DNA of 64,000 nucleotides from Streptomyces sp. NBC_01439 (GTDB lineage Bacteria; Actinomycetota; Actinomycetes; Streptomycetales; Streptomycetaceae): NCBI RefSeq assembly GCF_036227605.1, contig NZ_CP109487.1, positions 1,178,001 to 1,242,000 of the forward strand, read 5' to 3'. Shown piece by piece: positions 17,621 to 27,416 of this stretch (position 1 is its first letter; each line of letters starts with the position of its first letter). The notes under the pieces were generated by a model. It saw only the letters and a program-made list of their open reading frames with translations, ran no database searches and was not told where the DNA came from. The position numbers and the translations under genes were made by a program.

Positions 17621-20464
17621 TCAGGGCTGCTGGTGTTCGGGCGGGCTGTTGCGGCGGATCACCTCGGTGGCCAGCTCTACCCGCGAGGTCAGGCCGAGCT
17701 TGCGCAGGATGTTGGAGACGTGGGTGCTGACGGTGCGGCGCGAGATGCACATGCGCGCGGCTGTTTCGGGGTTGGAGTGTCCGGCAGCGACGTGACCGGC
17801 GATGATGCGCTCGGTGGAGGTGAGCGCTTCCCATCCCAGGCGCGCGGTGTTGCGGGGGCCGCGGGTGCCGCGGCTCACGGAGACCGCGCGCAGGCGGGCG
17901 GTCGCACGTGCCGCGTCCCAGACCGCACCCAGGCCGGCGTAGATCGCCAGGGCTCGCTCGAGGTGGGCGCGGCCGTCGGAGGGTCGGCCGCGTATCGCGT
18001 GCAGCTCGGCGGCGTCGGTGAGGGCGTGCGCCTGGTTCAGCGGCCGTGTGGCTTCACGGTAGTGACGGGCCGCTTCCAGCAGCAGCTCCGGATCCTGTGC
18101 GATGAGCCCTTCGCACCGGCAGGCGTCCCCCAGATGGTAGGGAGCGCTGCTGTGCGCGGCACGCGAACGCGCCGCCTGCGCGTAGCGCCGTGCTGCCGGC
18201 GAGTCGCCCTGGTCAAGCGCGAGTCTGACCAGATCGGGCGTCAGGAAGCTGAGGATCAGCTGACCGGGCAGGTGCCCGATCCCGGTGTCGAAGCTGTGTG
18301 CCAGGCGGCGGAACGCGCGCTCGGGGTGCCCTTGCGCCTCGTCCAGCAGGGCCTGGGCACACAACAGGACGTACTCGTAGAACCAGGAGACCGTTCCGCT
18401 GTCTTGTGCCGCCGCAGCCCGGCTCATGTGGGTCTCGGCGTCGTCCCGCCGGCCTTGATGGACGGCTATTGCCCCCGCCAGCGCTCTCAACGCCCGGCTC
18501 ATCGCGAAGTGGACGCCGGGGTCGAGGCCGGCGTCCACCTCTGCGATCGCGTCCTCCCACCGGCCGGCGTGGAACGCCAGCAGCGCACAGGACAGGTGGT
18601 ACCACGGCAGGAACACGCCCCCGAGGTCCTCGGCGCTCGGGCGGACGCTCGCCAATGTGCGTTCCGCGTCCGGGGTCAGGTCCAGTTCCATGTAGCAGTT
18701 GGCCAGCGCGAGCTGCAGCCCGAGCCACTGCGCCGGGTGGATCGTCTCGGGTGTCAGACGCGACGCCTGACGGGCGAGCTCCAGTGCTTCAAGGCCAGGA
18801 GCCTCCAGGAAGTGCTTGGCGGCCAGCACGTGCAGGGCATAGGCCAGGGCCGTTGCGTCGCCCAGCTCGGCAGCCGCTCGCCGCGCAGCGGCAGCCACGG
18901 CTCCCGCTTCCGGTAGCCGCCCCAGGGCGAAGAGGCATACCGATGCAAAAGCTTGGAACCGGACCGCATCGAGTGTCGGCGCGCCCGCTGTTCCGCACGT
19001 CATACGGGTCTCTGCCAGAGCGACGTCGGGGCGGCCGCGCGCGAACGCGGCCTGCACGACGATCCAACGGAACAGATCTGCCAGACCGGAATCGGCAGGT
19101 CTGGCCAGAGCGATGCGGGCGCTTTCTTCGGCCTCGGTCAGAAGGCCTGATGACAGTTGTGCGACGACACGGTGCAGACGCAACTGCTCGTAGCGCGGGT
19201 CAGCGGGATCGGCGATCTCCAGCGCCGTACCCAGCAGCCGCAGGGCCAGGCCGGGCGCGCGTGCGGTGAGCTGCGCTGCGGACCCGGCTATCCAGGGGAC
19301 CAGGAACTCCCCGTCCGGGGGGCCGGCTTCCAGTAGATGTCCGGCGACCCGCTCGGGCGCCGCCCCGGCACGTGCCAGCGCCTGCGCGGCCCGGATGTGC
19401 AGCAGCGAGCGCACTGAACTCGGCACGGCGTCGTGCAGAGCTTGGCGTACCAGGTCATGGCGGAAGACGACACGTGGGCCGTCGGGAGTCAGGATTCCGG
19501 CCGCTTCGGCCTCGGCGACGCCGGCGAGCAGGACATGGGCCGGCGCCTCCAGTACTGCTGCCAGGTCGTGGAGCGTGCAGCCGGCTCCCAGCACAGACGC
19601 CGCGCGCAACACCTGCAAGACCTCGTCACGCAGGTACGCCAGCCGGTGAGTGATCAGCGTGTCGATCGAGGGAACGGGGCAATCGGCCGTGACCTCTGCG
19701 ACGCCCCCGTGCATCGTGATCACCCCTTCCCGTTGAAGGGCCGCGATCAGCTCCCCCAGGTACAGCGGGTTGCCTCCCGCCCCCTCGCACAGCCGAAGCA
19801 ATCGTGGGCCGGGTTCATGCCCGATCGTGTCGGCCACCAACAAGGGCACGGCCGAGGCGGCCAGCGGACCGAGCCGCAGCACCGTGCGATGGGTGCCGCG
19901 CAGCCCGCGGACGAGCACGTCGACCTCGACCACCCGGGGAACCGGGCGAAGCGCCCCGACGATCAGCAGCGGCAGCTGGGCCACCGATTGCACGAGCCGC
20001 TGCAGTACCAGCACACTGGCCCGATCGGCCCACTGGAGATCATCGAGGAAGAGCGCTACGGGCCCCTGCGCACAGATCTCCTCCGCCAGAACGCACATGG
20101 CCTCCACGGTGGCGAAGTCCGCGCCTCCCGGCGTGCCCGGCAGCCCGTACCGAGCGTGCCCCGAGAGGACCTCGGCGGCCCGCACCCGCAGCGGGTCCAC
20201 AGGGCTGTCATCGATCCCCAGGCAGGCCGATATCAACGCGAACGGTCGATGCGCCTCCAGCTCCTGAGCCGATCCCCACAACGCCTGGAGGCCGGCCCCT
20301 TCGGCGTCTGCCGCCGCGCGCCGGAGCAGCCGTGTCTTGCCCGCCCCGGCCTCGCCGGCGATGAACGCGGCCTGCCCCGAGCCGTGTGCGGCGCGTACCG
20401 CCAAAGTGGTGAGGATCGCCGTTTCGGCATCGCGTCCGACGAGGCGAGGCCCCATGAATTGCAC
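17621..20464 (-). CDS. LAL-type (MalT-like) LuxR-family ATPase regulator
   Basis: A 947-residue large ATP-binding LuxR regulator. Walker A is GEAGAGKT (37-44) and Walker B is ALFLDDLQWAD (about 134-144). A long helical TPR-like middle region follows. The C-terminal LuxR helix-turn-helix (about 882-945) contains GHSNPETAARMCISRRTVST and NILRKLGL. LAL regulators often activate secondary-metabolite or catabolic genes when a ligand and ATP bind. The start is GTG 20464, with GGGAGAG upstream; an ATG nine bases later is also possible. No biosynthetic cluster adjoins it except the ketosynthase relic and the oxygenase pair about 3 kb to the right, so its target is unclear. Confidence 0.9.
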   Translation of the reverse strand: MQFMGPRLVGRDAETAILTTLAVRAAHGSGQAAFIAGEAGAGKTRLLRRAAADAEGAGLQALWGSAQELEAHRPFALISACLGIDDSPVDPLRVRAAEVLSGHARYGLPGTPGGADFATVEAMCVLAEEICAQGPVALFLDDLQWADRASVLVLQRLVQSVAQLPLLIVGALRPVPRVVEVDVLVRGLRGTHRTVLRLGPLAASAVPLLVADTIGHEPGPRLLRLCEGAGGNPLYLGELIAALQREGVITMHGGVAEVTADCPVPSIDTLITHRLAYLRDEVLQVLRAASVLGAGCTLHDLAAVLEAPAHVLLAGVAEAEAAGILTPDGPRVVFRHDLVRQALHDAVPSSVRSLLHIRAAQALARAGAAPERVAGHLLEAGPPDGEFLVPWIAGSAAQLTARAPGLALRLLGTALEIADPADPRYEQLRLHRVVAQLSSGLLTEAEESARIALARPADSGLADLFRWIVVQAAFARGRPDVALAETRMTCGTAGAPTLDAVRFQAFASVCLFALGRLPEAGAVAAAARRAAAELGDATALAYALHVLAAKHFLEAPGLEALELARQASRLTPETIHPAQWLGLQLALANCYMELDLTPDAERTLASVRPSAEDLGGVFLPWYHLSCALLAFHAGRWEDAIAEVDAGLDPGVHFAMSRALRALAGAIAVHQGRRDDAETHMSRAAAAQDSGTVSWFYEYVLLCAQALLDEAQGHPERAFRRLAHSFDTGIGHLPGQLILSFLTPDLVRLALDQGDSPAARRYAQAARSRAAHSSAPYHLGDACRCEGLIAQDPELLLEAARHYREATRPLNQAHALTDAAELHAIRGRPSDGRAHLERALAIYAGLGAVWDAARATARLRAVSVSRGTRGPRNTARLGWEALTSTERIIAGHVAAGHSNPETAARMCISRRTVSTHVSNILRKLGLTSRVELATEVIRRNSPPEHQQP

Positions 20465-21009
20465 GGCCGTCTCTCCCGTAGTGATGCCACCTGCCTGCTG
20501 AACCAGGCAGCCTCGTGCCGGACCCGATCAGGGGTGCCGCGGTGTCGGGTCCAGAAGAGTCAGCTGCCCGACGAGAGGTCAATTCGGCCAAGGCAGCACC
20601 TCTGCGGGTCACACGCGCCGGGCTGCGACGCGTCGAGCTGACTCCACGACAGCAGACAATAGACGCAGCCCCGTTCCGATACGCACCGGGTGGCGCACTT
20701 TTGAGCTTCATAAGAGGCTTCGAAGGTCACACGGTCAATCCGGGGCGCCTTTCTCCGGCGTCGGCCTGCCACACCCGATCGCCCTGGCCCGAACGCCCGC
20801 CGACCCCGAGTATTCCTACGTCATGTGACGGATGTATCGGCAGCTGCGCGTTCCTACTTTGGCGGTGCTACGACGGCTCCCTCCTCGCAGGGCCGTCTGA
20901 TCGAACGAATGGACCCTCACGCAGTGTGGCGATGTCCCGGGGCCGCTGCTGATCCCCCGGAGGCGGAGGCGCACCGTGCAGGGTGCCACGACGAAGGAGG
21001 AAGTGGCAG
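20465..21009. other. Divergent promoter region between the LAL gene and the lectin gene
   Basis: No convincing coding frame is seen in this 545-base stretch. It must carry the promoters for the leftward LAL regulator and the rightward secreted lectin. I see no clear palindrome that would serve as an operator. Confidence 0.4.
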
Positions 21010-22938
21010 ATGCAGAGCAGCGATGCCGTTCGGGCTCACGCGCCCAGAAGGCGGCGCCCCAGACCCCCGGTACCCGTCGGGGTCCTCGTGTCGACGATCT
21101 TCGCACTGGTTGCCGCCCTACTGGGGGCGGGGGCCCAGCAGGCGCAGGCGGCCGGCGAGACGTCCCACCAGTGCCGCTACGCCGGTGACGGCAAGAGCGC
21201 CGAGGACTGTGTCTTCATGCTCGCCAAGGACCAGCGGGCAATCGATGTGCCCTGGAGTTCGTCCGATTCCGGGGCGTGGCTGCAGGCCTACGACCGCAAC
21301 GACGGCTCCAACCAGGTGTTCTCGTTGCAACCGCAGGGTGACGGAAGTTTCCAGATCAAGACGAGTTCCGGGTTGTGTCTGATGCCGGGTTGGTGGGACT
21401 CCACGTGGCGGATCCGACCGGTGGAGCAACAGCGGTGCGACGGCTCCCAGAAGTATCAGTACTGGTATTTCGAGCCGGGTCAGTTCAAAGGCTCGGGAAC
21501 GAAGTTCATGATCCGCAACGTGGTCGACGACCAATGCGTGGACGTGGCGAGCAGCTGGCTCGCCGGCCACGCCGACTACCTGAACATGTGGCCGTGTCAC
21601 GGCAAGGAGAACCAGTTGTGGGGCTCCCGCTTCGGCGGCGGGAAGGACTTCACCACTGACTGGGCCGCCAAGTACGCGCTGACCAAATGTGATGCCGCCG
21701 TCCTGGCGCATTCGGCCTACCCGTACTGCAGTTACAGCCAGACGCAGGCGGCGGTGACCGGCAACGATGCAGGGGTGGCCCTGTGCCTGCAGGCCCAGCA
21801 CACCGACGCAGCGATCCCGTCGACCACCGTCGACTACAAGGTCACCAACAGCACCTCCACCATCACGACGGATTCCATCGCCAACGGCACGAAGGAAACC
21901 ATCACCGTCAAGCTGGGTTCCTCCAGTGATTTCTGGCACGCCGACTTCGCGGTTGAGGCCTCCCAGCTGATCACCCATTCGGTACAGACCGGTACGACCA
22001 ACACGGAGGAGAAGACCTACCACGCCGTGGTCCCCGCGGCACCTGCACACTCCACGACCTGGGTGAAGGCCTTCCCGGTCAGCAAGACCTACACCGGCCG
22101 GTTCGTCTTCGCCAAGGGCAGTTGGGACGAGTGGACCTACTCCACCGACGCCGAGATCACCGTCACCTACCCCGCCGGGTCGGGGGCCACCATGATGTAC
22201 GACTCGGGTGTCGCTGAGGACAAGCTCGACGAGAACGGCCGATGGGTACGGCAGCCCGCCTGCATCAGTGACGGACCGACCCGGAGCATGACCACACCGG
22301 ATCAGCCGGCGCCGGCTCCCGTCCAGCCGCCGCAAAAGCCGTCCACGGCCAGCAGCTTCCGCTCTGGCTTCGAGTCGAGCGACCCGGTACCGGCCTGGAC
22401 CCACGCAGTCGACACGGCCGGTGGAGGCCTCCACAACGTGGACGGCCCTCAGGCAGGCATCCGCAGCGATGGAACAGCCCACACCGGCACCGGCGCACTG
22501 CTGTACTCCGGATCCACCCGGACCGGCTCAGGCCATGCCGACGCCTACATGAAGATCTACGACCTGAGCAGCAGCCCGCTGGCCATCGGTACCGCATGGC
22601 CTGACAGAAAGGCCCTCAGCTACTGGATCTACCCGCAGAGCCACGTCACCGCCACCGCGGTCGCCGACGGGTCGAGAAACAGCGCATGCGTCGCCGTGGA
22701 CCTGGTGTTCACCGACGGCAGCACCCTGCGTGACAGCTGGTCATGGGACCAAAGGGGCCACCGGGCAACCCCCGTCGAACAGTGCACGGCCCTCACCCTC
22801 GACACCTGGAACTACGTCACGGTCAGCCTCGACGAAAAAGCGGGCAAGCAGATCAGCCGGATCTTGGTCGGCTACGACCAGCAGGACCCGGGCTCCGGCA
22901 GCTACCGCGGCTACATAGACGACATCGCGATCAGCTGA
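21010..22938 (+). CDS. Secreted ricin-type lectin with a possible aerolysin-like middle domain
   Basis: A 642-residue exported protein. A twin-arginine-like basic start and a hydrophobic helix (GVLVSTIFALVAALLGAG) end in AQQAQAAGE, a plausible signal cleavage region. Residues about 50-200 form a beta-trefoil lectin with NQVFSL and NQLWG repeats. Residues about 255-400 are rich in alternating Ser/Thr strands, with VTNSTSTITTDSIANGTKE and THSVQTGTTNTEEKTYHAV, recalling the pore domain of aerolysin/ETX-MTX2 toxins. A Pro-rich linker leads to a C-terminal jelly-roll-like domain (AHTGTGALLYSGS, GYIDDIAIS) as seen appended to Streptomyces glycosidases. The pore-forming reading is inference. GAAGGAGG precedes the ATG. 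Confidence 0.75.
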   Translation: MQSSDAVRAHAPRRRRPRPPVPVGVLVSTIFALVAALLGAGAQQAQAAGETSHQCRYAGDGKSAEDCVFMLAKDQRAIDVPWSSSDSGAWLQAYDRNDGSNQVFSLQPQGDGSFQIKTSSGLCLMPGWWDSTWRIRPVEQQRCDGSQKYQYWYFEPGQFKGSGTKFMIRNVVDDQCVDVASSWLAGHADYLNMWPCHGKENQLWGSRFGGGKDFTTDWAAKYALTKCDAAVLAHSAYPYCSYSQTQAAVTGNDAGVALCLQAQHTDAAIPSTTVDYKVTNSTSTITTDSIANGTKETITVKLGSSSDFWHADFAVEASQLITHSVQTGTTNTEEKTYHAVVPAAPAHSTTWVKAFPVSKTYTGRFVFAKGSWDEWTYSTDAEITVTYPAGSGATMMYDSGVAEDKLDENGRWVRQPACISDGPTRSMTTPDQPAPAPVQPPQKPSTASSFRSGFESSDPVPAWTHAVDTAGGGLHNVDGPQAGIRSDGTAHTGTGALLYSGSTRTGSGHADAYMKIYDLSSSPLAIGTAWPDRKALSYWIYPQSHVTATAVADGSRNSACVAVDLVFTDGSTLRDSWSWDQRGHRATPVEQCTALTLDTWNYVTVSLDEKAGKQISRILVGYDQQDPGSGSYRGYIDDIAIS

Positions 22939-22952
22939 GACGACAGTCCGCG

Positions 22953-22977
22953 GAGCCGCACTCGCCGAGTGCGGCTC
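22953..22977 (+). terminator. Hairpin terminator behind the lectin gene
   Basis: GAGCCGCACTC pairs with GAGTGCGGCTC around a GCC loop, 15 bases after the stop codon. The perfect 11-bp stem makes a terminator likely. Confidence 0.75.
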
Positions 22978-23133
22978 TGTGCACGACCGGTGCGTGCGAC
23001 CGGATCCTGTCAATGATGGGGCCCGTTGAATCCAGATCCTCATCACTGCCGCCCCGGCCAAATCCGGTGCACCGCAGGAATGGTCATGCCGATCAGGTTT
23101 CGTGTGGAGCGTTCGCGGCGAAGTACTTCAACC

Positions 23134-24252
23134 ATGGGCTTATCACCGGTTGCCGGTCATCCTGCTGTCGCTGTCTTCCGAGAGCCCCGAGGCGGGCGGC
23201 CCGTCCCGGTGTTGGGCCCACGGGTCGATGCTGAGGCGAAACGGACCGCGCGCGTGCTGGCCGCGGTGTCGACCCATGCCGGACCTGTCGAGCGGACCCT
23301 CGCGCTACGGCAGGCCACCACGACTGCCGGTGAGTTGGTGGCCGCGCTGTCGGCGCTGGCTCCGGCCGCGGCCGGTGAGGAACTGCCGGCGGAGTCGACC
23401 AGTCAGTCCTACTTCCGGGTCCGCGAGGGAGAGCTGTCAGATCAGCAGGCCGCCCTGCACGGTGTCCTGGTCATCCACCGCGGTCTGGAAGACCTGTGTG
23501 ACGCTCCGCTGTCAGGCTCCGACCTGGCGCTGGAGATGACCGGGATGCGGCAGTCGGTGCTCGATCTCACCGGCGCCACGCCAGGCGCAGACCATGACTC
23601 CGTCCCGCCGGTGGCCGTCCCCGAGGCCGGTGCGGAATCGTCGTTGGAACGTGTGTGGAGTGCGCGGTGGCTCATTGGTCACCAGGTCCACGTCCTGTTC
23701 AACGTGTGCGCTGCGGTCGCCGTGGCCGACGCCACCCGCCATCTGCGGCTCGGCGACGACGATGCGGCGCTGCTGCGGCTGGCCGACGCGACGGTGTACG
23801 TGCGCGGATTCCCGGCGGCCATGACCCACGCAAGTACGGTCCCGGCCGACTACTACATGGCGGCGATACGCCACACCATGGCGCCGCCGTCGGTGGACAT
23901 CCCGTTGAGCGGGCGCCAACATCGCGGATACAAGCTGTTCCGGACGGCGATGAAGGACCTGCTGTCCGTGGTTCCCGACTCCTACGAGCAGTTGGCAGCT
24001 CGCGCCCCGGAGCTGGCCGAGGCACGGGGCGCGCTCCTGGAAGCCGACATCGTGGACGGTGAACGGCACGTCACCCTCGCGTACTCGATGGTACATCTGC
24101 GTCGTTCCATCGCTCAGAAACCCGAAGGCCCCGACAACGCCGTCGCCGAACTACGGCTCATGCGCCATCGCCGCGCAGCCCGGTACGCCTCGCTGATCCG
24201 CTTCGGGGACCACTACATCGCCGACGCCGTGGCCGGCCTGCGCCACTCGTGA
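23134..24252 (+). CDS. Unknown protein paired with an oxygenase gene
   Basis: About 372 residues, largely helical, with no signal peptide or clear membrane helix. A distinctive central region reads RWLIGHQVHVLFNVCAAVAV and later FPAAMTHASTVPADYYMAAI. I do not recognise a family. It lies about 50 bases upstream of the clavaminate-synthase-like oxygenase in the same direction, and an alternative GTG of that gene overlaps this stop, so the two are probably cotranscribed. The start is uncertain: ATG 23134 gives MGLSPVAGHP, while ATGs at 23080 and 23086 are also open. Confidence 0.68.
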   Translation: MGLSPVAGHPAVAVFREPRGGRPVPVLGPRVDAEAKRTARVLAAVSTHAGPVERTLALRQATTTAGELVAALSALAPAAAGEELPAESTSQSYFRVREGELSDQQAALHGVLVIHRGLEDLCDAPLSGSDLALEMTGMRQSVLDLTGATPGADHDSVPPVAVPEAGAESSLERVWSARWLIGHQVHVLFNVCAAVAVADATRHLRLGDDDAALLRLADATVYVRGFPAAMTHASTVPADYYMAAIRHTMAPPSVDIPLSGRQHRGYKLFRTAMKDLLSVVPDSYEQLAARAPELAEARGALLEADIVDGERHVTLAYSMVHLRRSIAQKPEGPDNAVAELRLMRHRRAARYASLIRFGDHYIADAVAGLRHS

Positions 24253-24302
24253 GTCCGCCGCCCACACCTCCGGCAGGAGACATCGAGAAGGGAAGGACCC
24301 TG

Positions 24303-25313
24303 ATGCCCGAGACGACGCCCGGCACCACCCGAAGCTCTGCCGTCGCAGCCGACTGGGCACTTGACCCGGCCGATGCCGGCGCGTGCGAGCAAGTGGCACG
24401 CACCCTGTGCACCCGCGGGCACGACCAGGTCGACAGCCCCGAGTGGGTGGCCCGGGCCAGGGACGCCTGGGAGGAGCTTCCGCTGCGGCTGCGCCTCGAG
24501 GTGCGCCGGTTTCGAAGGCATTCCGGCCCGCACGGCACCGTGGTGATCGGCGGCCTGCCCGTCGATCAGGCGGTCCTGCCCGCGACACCGTCCGTACCCG
24601 GCTCGGTCCAGCGCCAGGCCACCGTCTCGGCCGCGGTGCTCACCATGGTGGCCTGCGGGCTCGGAGAACCCCTCGCCTACCGGGCGGAGAAATCCGGCGC
24701 CCTCGTACAGGACGTCGTGCCCGTGCCCGGGCAGGAGAGCTTCCACGGCAACGCCGGATCGGTGCCGCTGTCCTTCCACACCGAGAACGGCTTCCACCCC
24801 CACCCGCCCGACTACGTGGTCTTCCTGTGCCTGCGTGCCGACCACGACCAGATCGCCGGCATGCGCGTCACCGGCATCCGCCAAGCGCTGCCGCTCCTCA
24901 CCCCGGCCGGCCGCGAAGCCCTGTTCGCCCCGGAGTTCATCACCTCACCACCCCCCTCCTTCGGCCCCGACCCTGCCGCGACCGGGTTCGATGTCCAGCC
25001 TCGACCGGTGCTGTCGGGAGCGGTCGAGGATCCCGACATAAGGATGGCTCAACTCGTCACCACCCCGCTCACCGCTCGGGCCGCCGCGGCGCTGACCGAA
25101 TTCGGCCGCGCCTGCGAGACGACCGCCCGCACCCTGCGCCTGACACCCGGCGACCTGGTCGTCATCGACAACCGCGTCACCGTCCACGGCCGCACCGCCT
25201 TCCACCCCCGCTACGACGGAGCAGACCGCTGGCTGCAACGCACGTACGTCACCACCGACCTGCGCCGCTCCCGCGACCACCGCCCCCAGGACGGCCACGT
25301 ACTCGCCCGCTGA
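24303..25313 (+). CDS. Clavaminate synthase-like Fe(II)/2-oxoglutarate oxygenase
   Basis: A 336-residue member of the TauD/clavaminate synthase-like superfamily. The iron triad is His159-x-Glu161 (FHTENGFH) plus distal His295 ([10 protein letters not shown]). Arg313 (RWLQRTYV) is the likely 2-oxoglutarate anchor. The HxE form, rather than HxD, is characteristic of clavaminate synthase and the related amino-acid hydroxylases AsnO and VioC. A free or carrier-bound amino acid is therefore a reasonable substrate guess. The ATG at 24303 has GGGAAGGA six bases upstream and is preferred over the overlapping GTG at 24249. Its partner is the unknown gene just upstream; no NRPS gene is near. Confidence 0.87.
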   Translation: MPETTPGTTRSSAVAADWALDPADAGACEQVARTLCTRGHDQVDSPEWVARARDAWEELPLRLRLEVRRFRRHSGPHGTVVIGGLPVDQAVLPATPSVPGSVQRQATVSAAVLTMVACGLGEPLAYRAEKSGALVQDVVPVPGQESFHGNAGSVPLSFHTENGFHPHPPDYVVFLCLRADHDQIAGMRVTGIRQALPLLTPAGREALFAPEFITSPPPSFGPDPAATGFDVQPRPVLSGAVEDPDIRMAQLVTTPLTARAAAALTEFGRACETTARTLRLTPGDLVVIDNRVTVHGRTAFHPRYDGADRWLQRTYVTTDLRRSRDHRPQDGHVLAR

Positions 25314-25367
25314 CCAGCCACATCGTCTCCGTCGCCGTGCCGCCCCGGTCGGGAACCGTCCGCTGAC

Positions 25368-26160
25368 TTCGAGGTTGGCCGTCGGCGGGATCACGTCGTA
25401 CCGCAGCGCTAGGGCGCACGCGGCGATCTCCAGCGAGCCGATGGCCCCCAGCGAGTGGCCCGCCATGGACTTGATGGAGCTGCTGGGCACGTGGCGGGCG
25501 GCGGGGCCCAGGGAGACCTTGAGCGCAGCGGTCTCGTGCCTGTCGTTCTGCTTGGTCCCGCTGCCGTGGGCGTTGACGTAGCCGAGCTCGCTCGGGTCCA
25601 TCCGGGCCTGGGTCGGGGCGGCGGTGACGGCCTGCGCCAGCTCACGCCCATCGGCCTTCAGGCCGGTCATGTGGTACGCGTTGCAGCGGCTGGCGTACCC
25701 CCTTGATCTCGCCGCAGACGCGCGCGCCGCGGCGCAGGACGGCCTCCCCGGGCTCCAGGAGGGACATCGCGCTGCCCTCGCCGAGGACGAATCCGCCCCG
25801 TGTCGCGTCCAACGGCCAGGAGGCGGTCTCCGGGGTGTCGTTGTAGTAGGTCGAGATCGCCTTGATCGTGTCGAACCAGGCGACGGTGACGGGCGAGATG
25901 GGCACGTCGGTTGCCCCGCAGACGACGGAGTCCAGGATGCCGTCCTGGATCAGTTCCCACACGTTGCCCACGGCGTCGATCCCGGAGGTGCAGCCGGTCG
26001 ACACGACGCCGCTCTGCCCGGTGACGCCGAACTCCCGGGCGATGCCGGCGACGAAGGAGCTGGGCACGAAGTACGAGTAGAGCTGGGCGGGGAAGTCCGG
26101 GATCACGTCCCAGAGGGACCCGTCCGCGCTGAGCTGGCACCCGAACGTGCGCCCAGCAGC
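25368..26160 (-). pseudogene. Type II polyketide ketosynthase alpha relic
   Basis: The minus strand encodes the middle of a KS-alpha: GSLWDVIPDFPAQLYSYFVP, then [20 protein letters not shown] with the active-site Cys, then [14 protein letters not shown]. Near 25698-25702 a run of five G residues (minus strand) has one base too many. The other frame then continues [38 protein letters not shown] and [13 protein letters not shown] with both active-site His motifs. The N-terminus is missing and the C-terminus stops after PPTANLE. It has no KS-beta, ACP or cyclase neighbours, so it is debris of an aromatic polyketide cluster. Confidence 0.82.
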
Positions 26161-26467
26161 TCGACGTATCCGCCACTGCCGCCGAGGCCACGTCGCACGT
26201 CGTCGAGAACAGGTTGGCGACCAGTTGGCCGACAACAGGCGCGACCGCCGGGAGACAACGGATGCATCCGTGAGTTACACGGCAGTCCAAGCGGAGCGGC
26301 CAAACAGACAGGTCGGCCGAGACGAGGCTCCTGACAACACCGGCGGTGCCGAGTGGCTCAGTGCCGCCGGGCAGACCGAGGACCGCCAGGACCGTTCGAC
26401 CCTGATCGTTTGCAGCTGGCCCAGGGCCGCCACCGTCGCGGCGGCCCCGGACCGTCCTCCGGCGTCG

Positions 26468-27100
26468 TCAAACGAGCCAGCGCTTGCCGCGGACAAGGGG
26501 CAGGCTCTGCCAGAGGCTGCCCAGACCCCAGGTGCGCCCGGCTCCGATCGCCGCGAGGGTCACCAGGACCGCCGCGTATAGGACGTGATAGTCCACCAAC
26601 GGATTCGTGGACATGCTGAGGCTGCCGTCCGATAGGTGCCTGGCAGGGGGCCACTCGGCGGCCCACATGAGCGCCATCATCGTGGTGCCCGCAGCAGCCG
26701 CGACGCGTAGGGCGACGCCGCTAGCCAAGGCGATACCGATGCCGAGCAGTCCCAGCATGAAGGTCCAGTCGGCCCAGGCCGCCCCGGCCCAGGAGTGGAA
26801 CGTCGCCTCCAGCGGCCCGGCAGAGACGTGGCTCAGGAAGCCCTTGGTCGGAGACCCGCCATCGATCCATCCCTTGCCCGCCGGGGTCGCGTATCCCCAG
26901 CCGAACGTCTTGTCGCCGAAAGCCCAGAGGAACGTGAACGCGGTCAGCAGCCGGGTCGCTGCCGCGACGCGCGCGACGGTCAGAGGCGTGGTGAGTTCAT
27001 CAGCCGCGGTACCGGGCGCTGTGGCCGAGGTGGCCTTGCGCCACCCGGCGAAGCGCATTCCCGGCTGACGGTGCTGGCGCTGGTGCTGGTGGAGAGCCAT
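26468..27100 (-). CDS. DoxX/DoxD-family membrane protein
   Basis: A 210-residue integral membrane protein. After a His/Gln-rich cytoplasmic start come four hydrophobic helices near residues 45-65, 100-125, 128-145 and 170-190. FTFLWAFGDKTFGWGYATPA and the WADWTFMLGLLGIGIALASG segment resemble the DoxX/DoxD family. That family is linked to thiosulfate:quinone oxidoreduction and redox stress, but this protein's reaction is unknown. The ATG at 27100 follows GAGGAAAGG at a somewhat long distance. It is divergent from the small membrane protein at 27417, with DevR-like boxes between, so it probably belongs to the dormancy regulon. Confidence 0.8.
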   Translation of the reverse strand: MALHQHQRQHRQPGMRFAGWRKATSATAPGTAADELTTPLTVARVAAATRLLTAFTFLWAFGDKTFGWGYATPAGKGWIDGGSPTKGFLSHVSAGPLEATFHSWAGAAWADWTFMLGLLGIGIALASGVALRVAAAAGTTMMALMWAAEWPPARHLSDGSLSMSTNPLVDYHVLYAAVLVTLAAIGAGRTWGLGSLWQSLPLVRGKRWLV

Positions 27101-27297
27101 GTCGTAGGAACCTTTCCTCATGGGCAGGCCCTGTGCGTGCCCCCATGGCCAATGTCCCCGCACGGAGGGCGCGGGCCATGAGGGCGAACGGCCTACGCCG
27201 CGCCGCCAATGGTCCCTCAGAGCCGCGCGGTTCACCGTCGATCTCGGAAGCGGGGGCAGAGTGCCGGGGGCCGGAAGGTTCGCTCTCGACGCTGTGA

Positions 27298-27332
27298 GGG
27301 CCCTGTTGGCCGAGAGAGGGCCGACAGGCCCC
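27298..27332. promoter_or_regulatory. Paired DevR/DosR-like boxes between the DoxX and small-membrane-protein genes
   Basis: GGGCCCTGTTGGCCG (27298-27312) and GGGCCGACAGGCCCC (27318-27332) fit the GGGNCC-NNN-GGNCCC pattern with few mismatches and lie 20 bases apart. They lie 85-119 bases upstream of the rightward start at 27417 and about 200 from the DoxX start. Tandem boxes are typical of DevR targets. Confidence 0.6.
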
Positions 27333-27416
27333 TGTGAGCCCGCTGCACCCTTCGGAACAGTGAGGTCTGCACGGGGCAAGGAGTCTCGTGGACGACGGAC
27401 AAGGGAGGTGAGTGCC

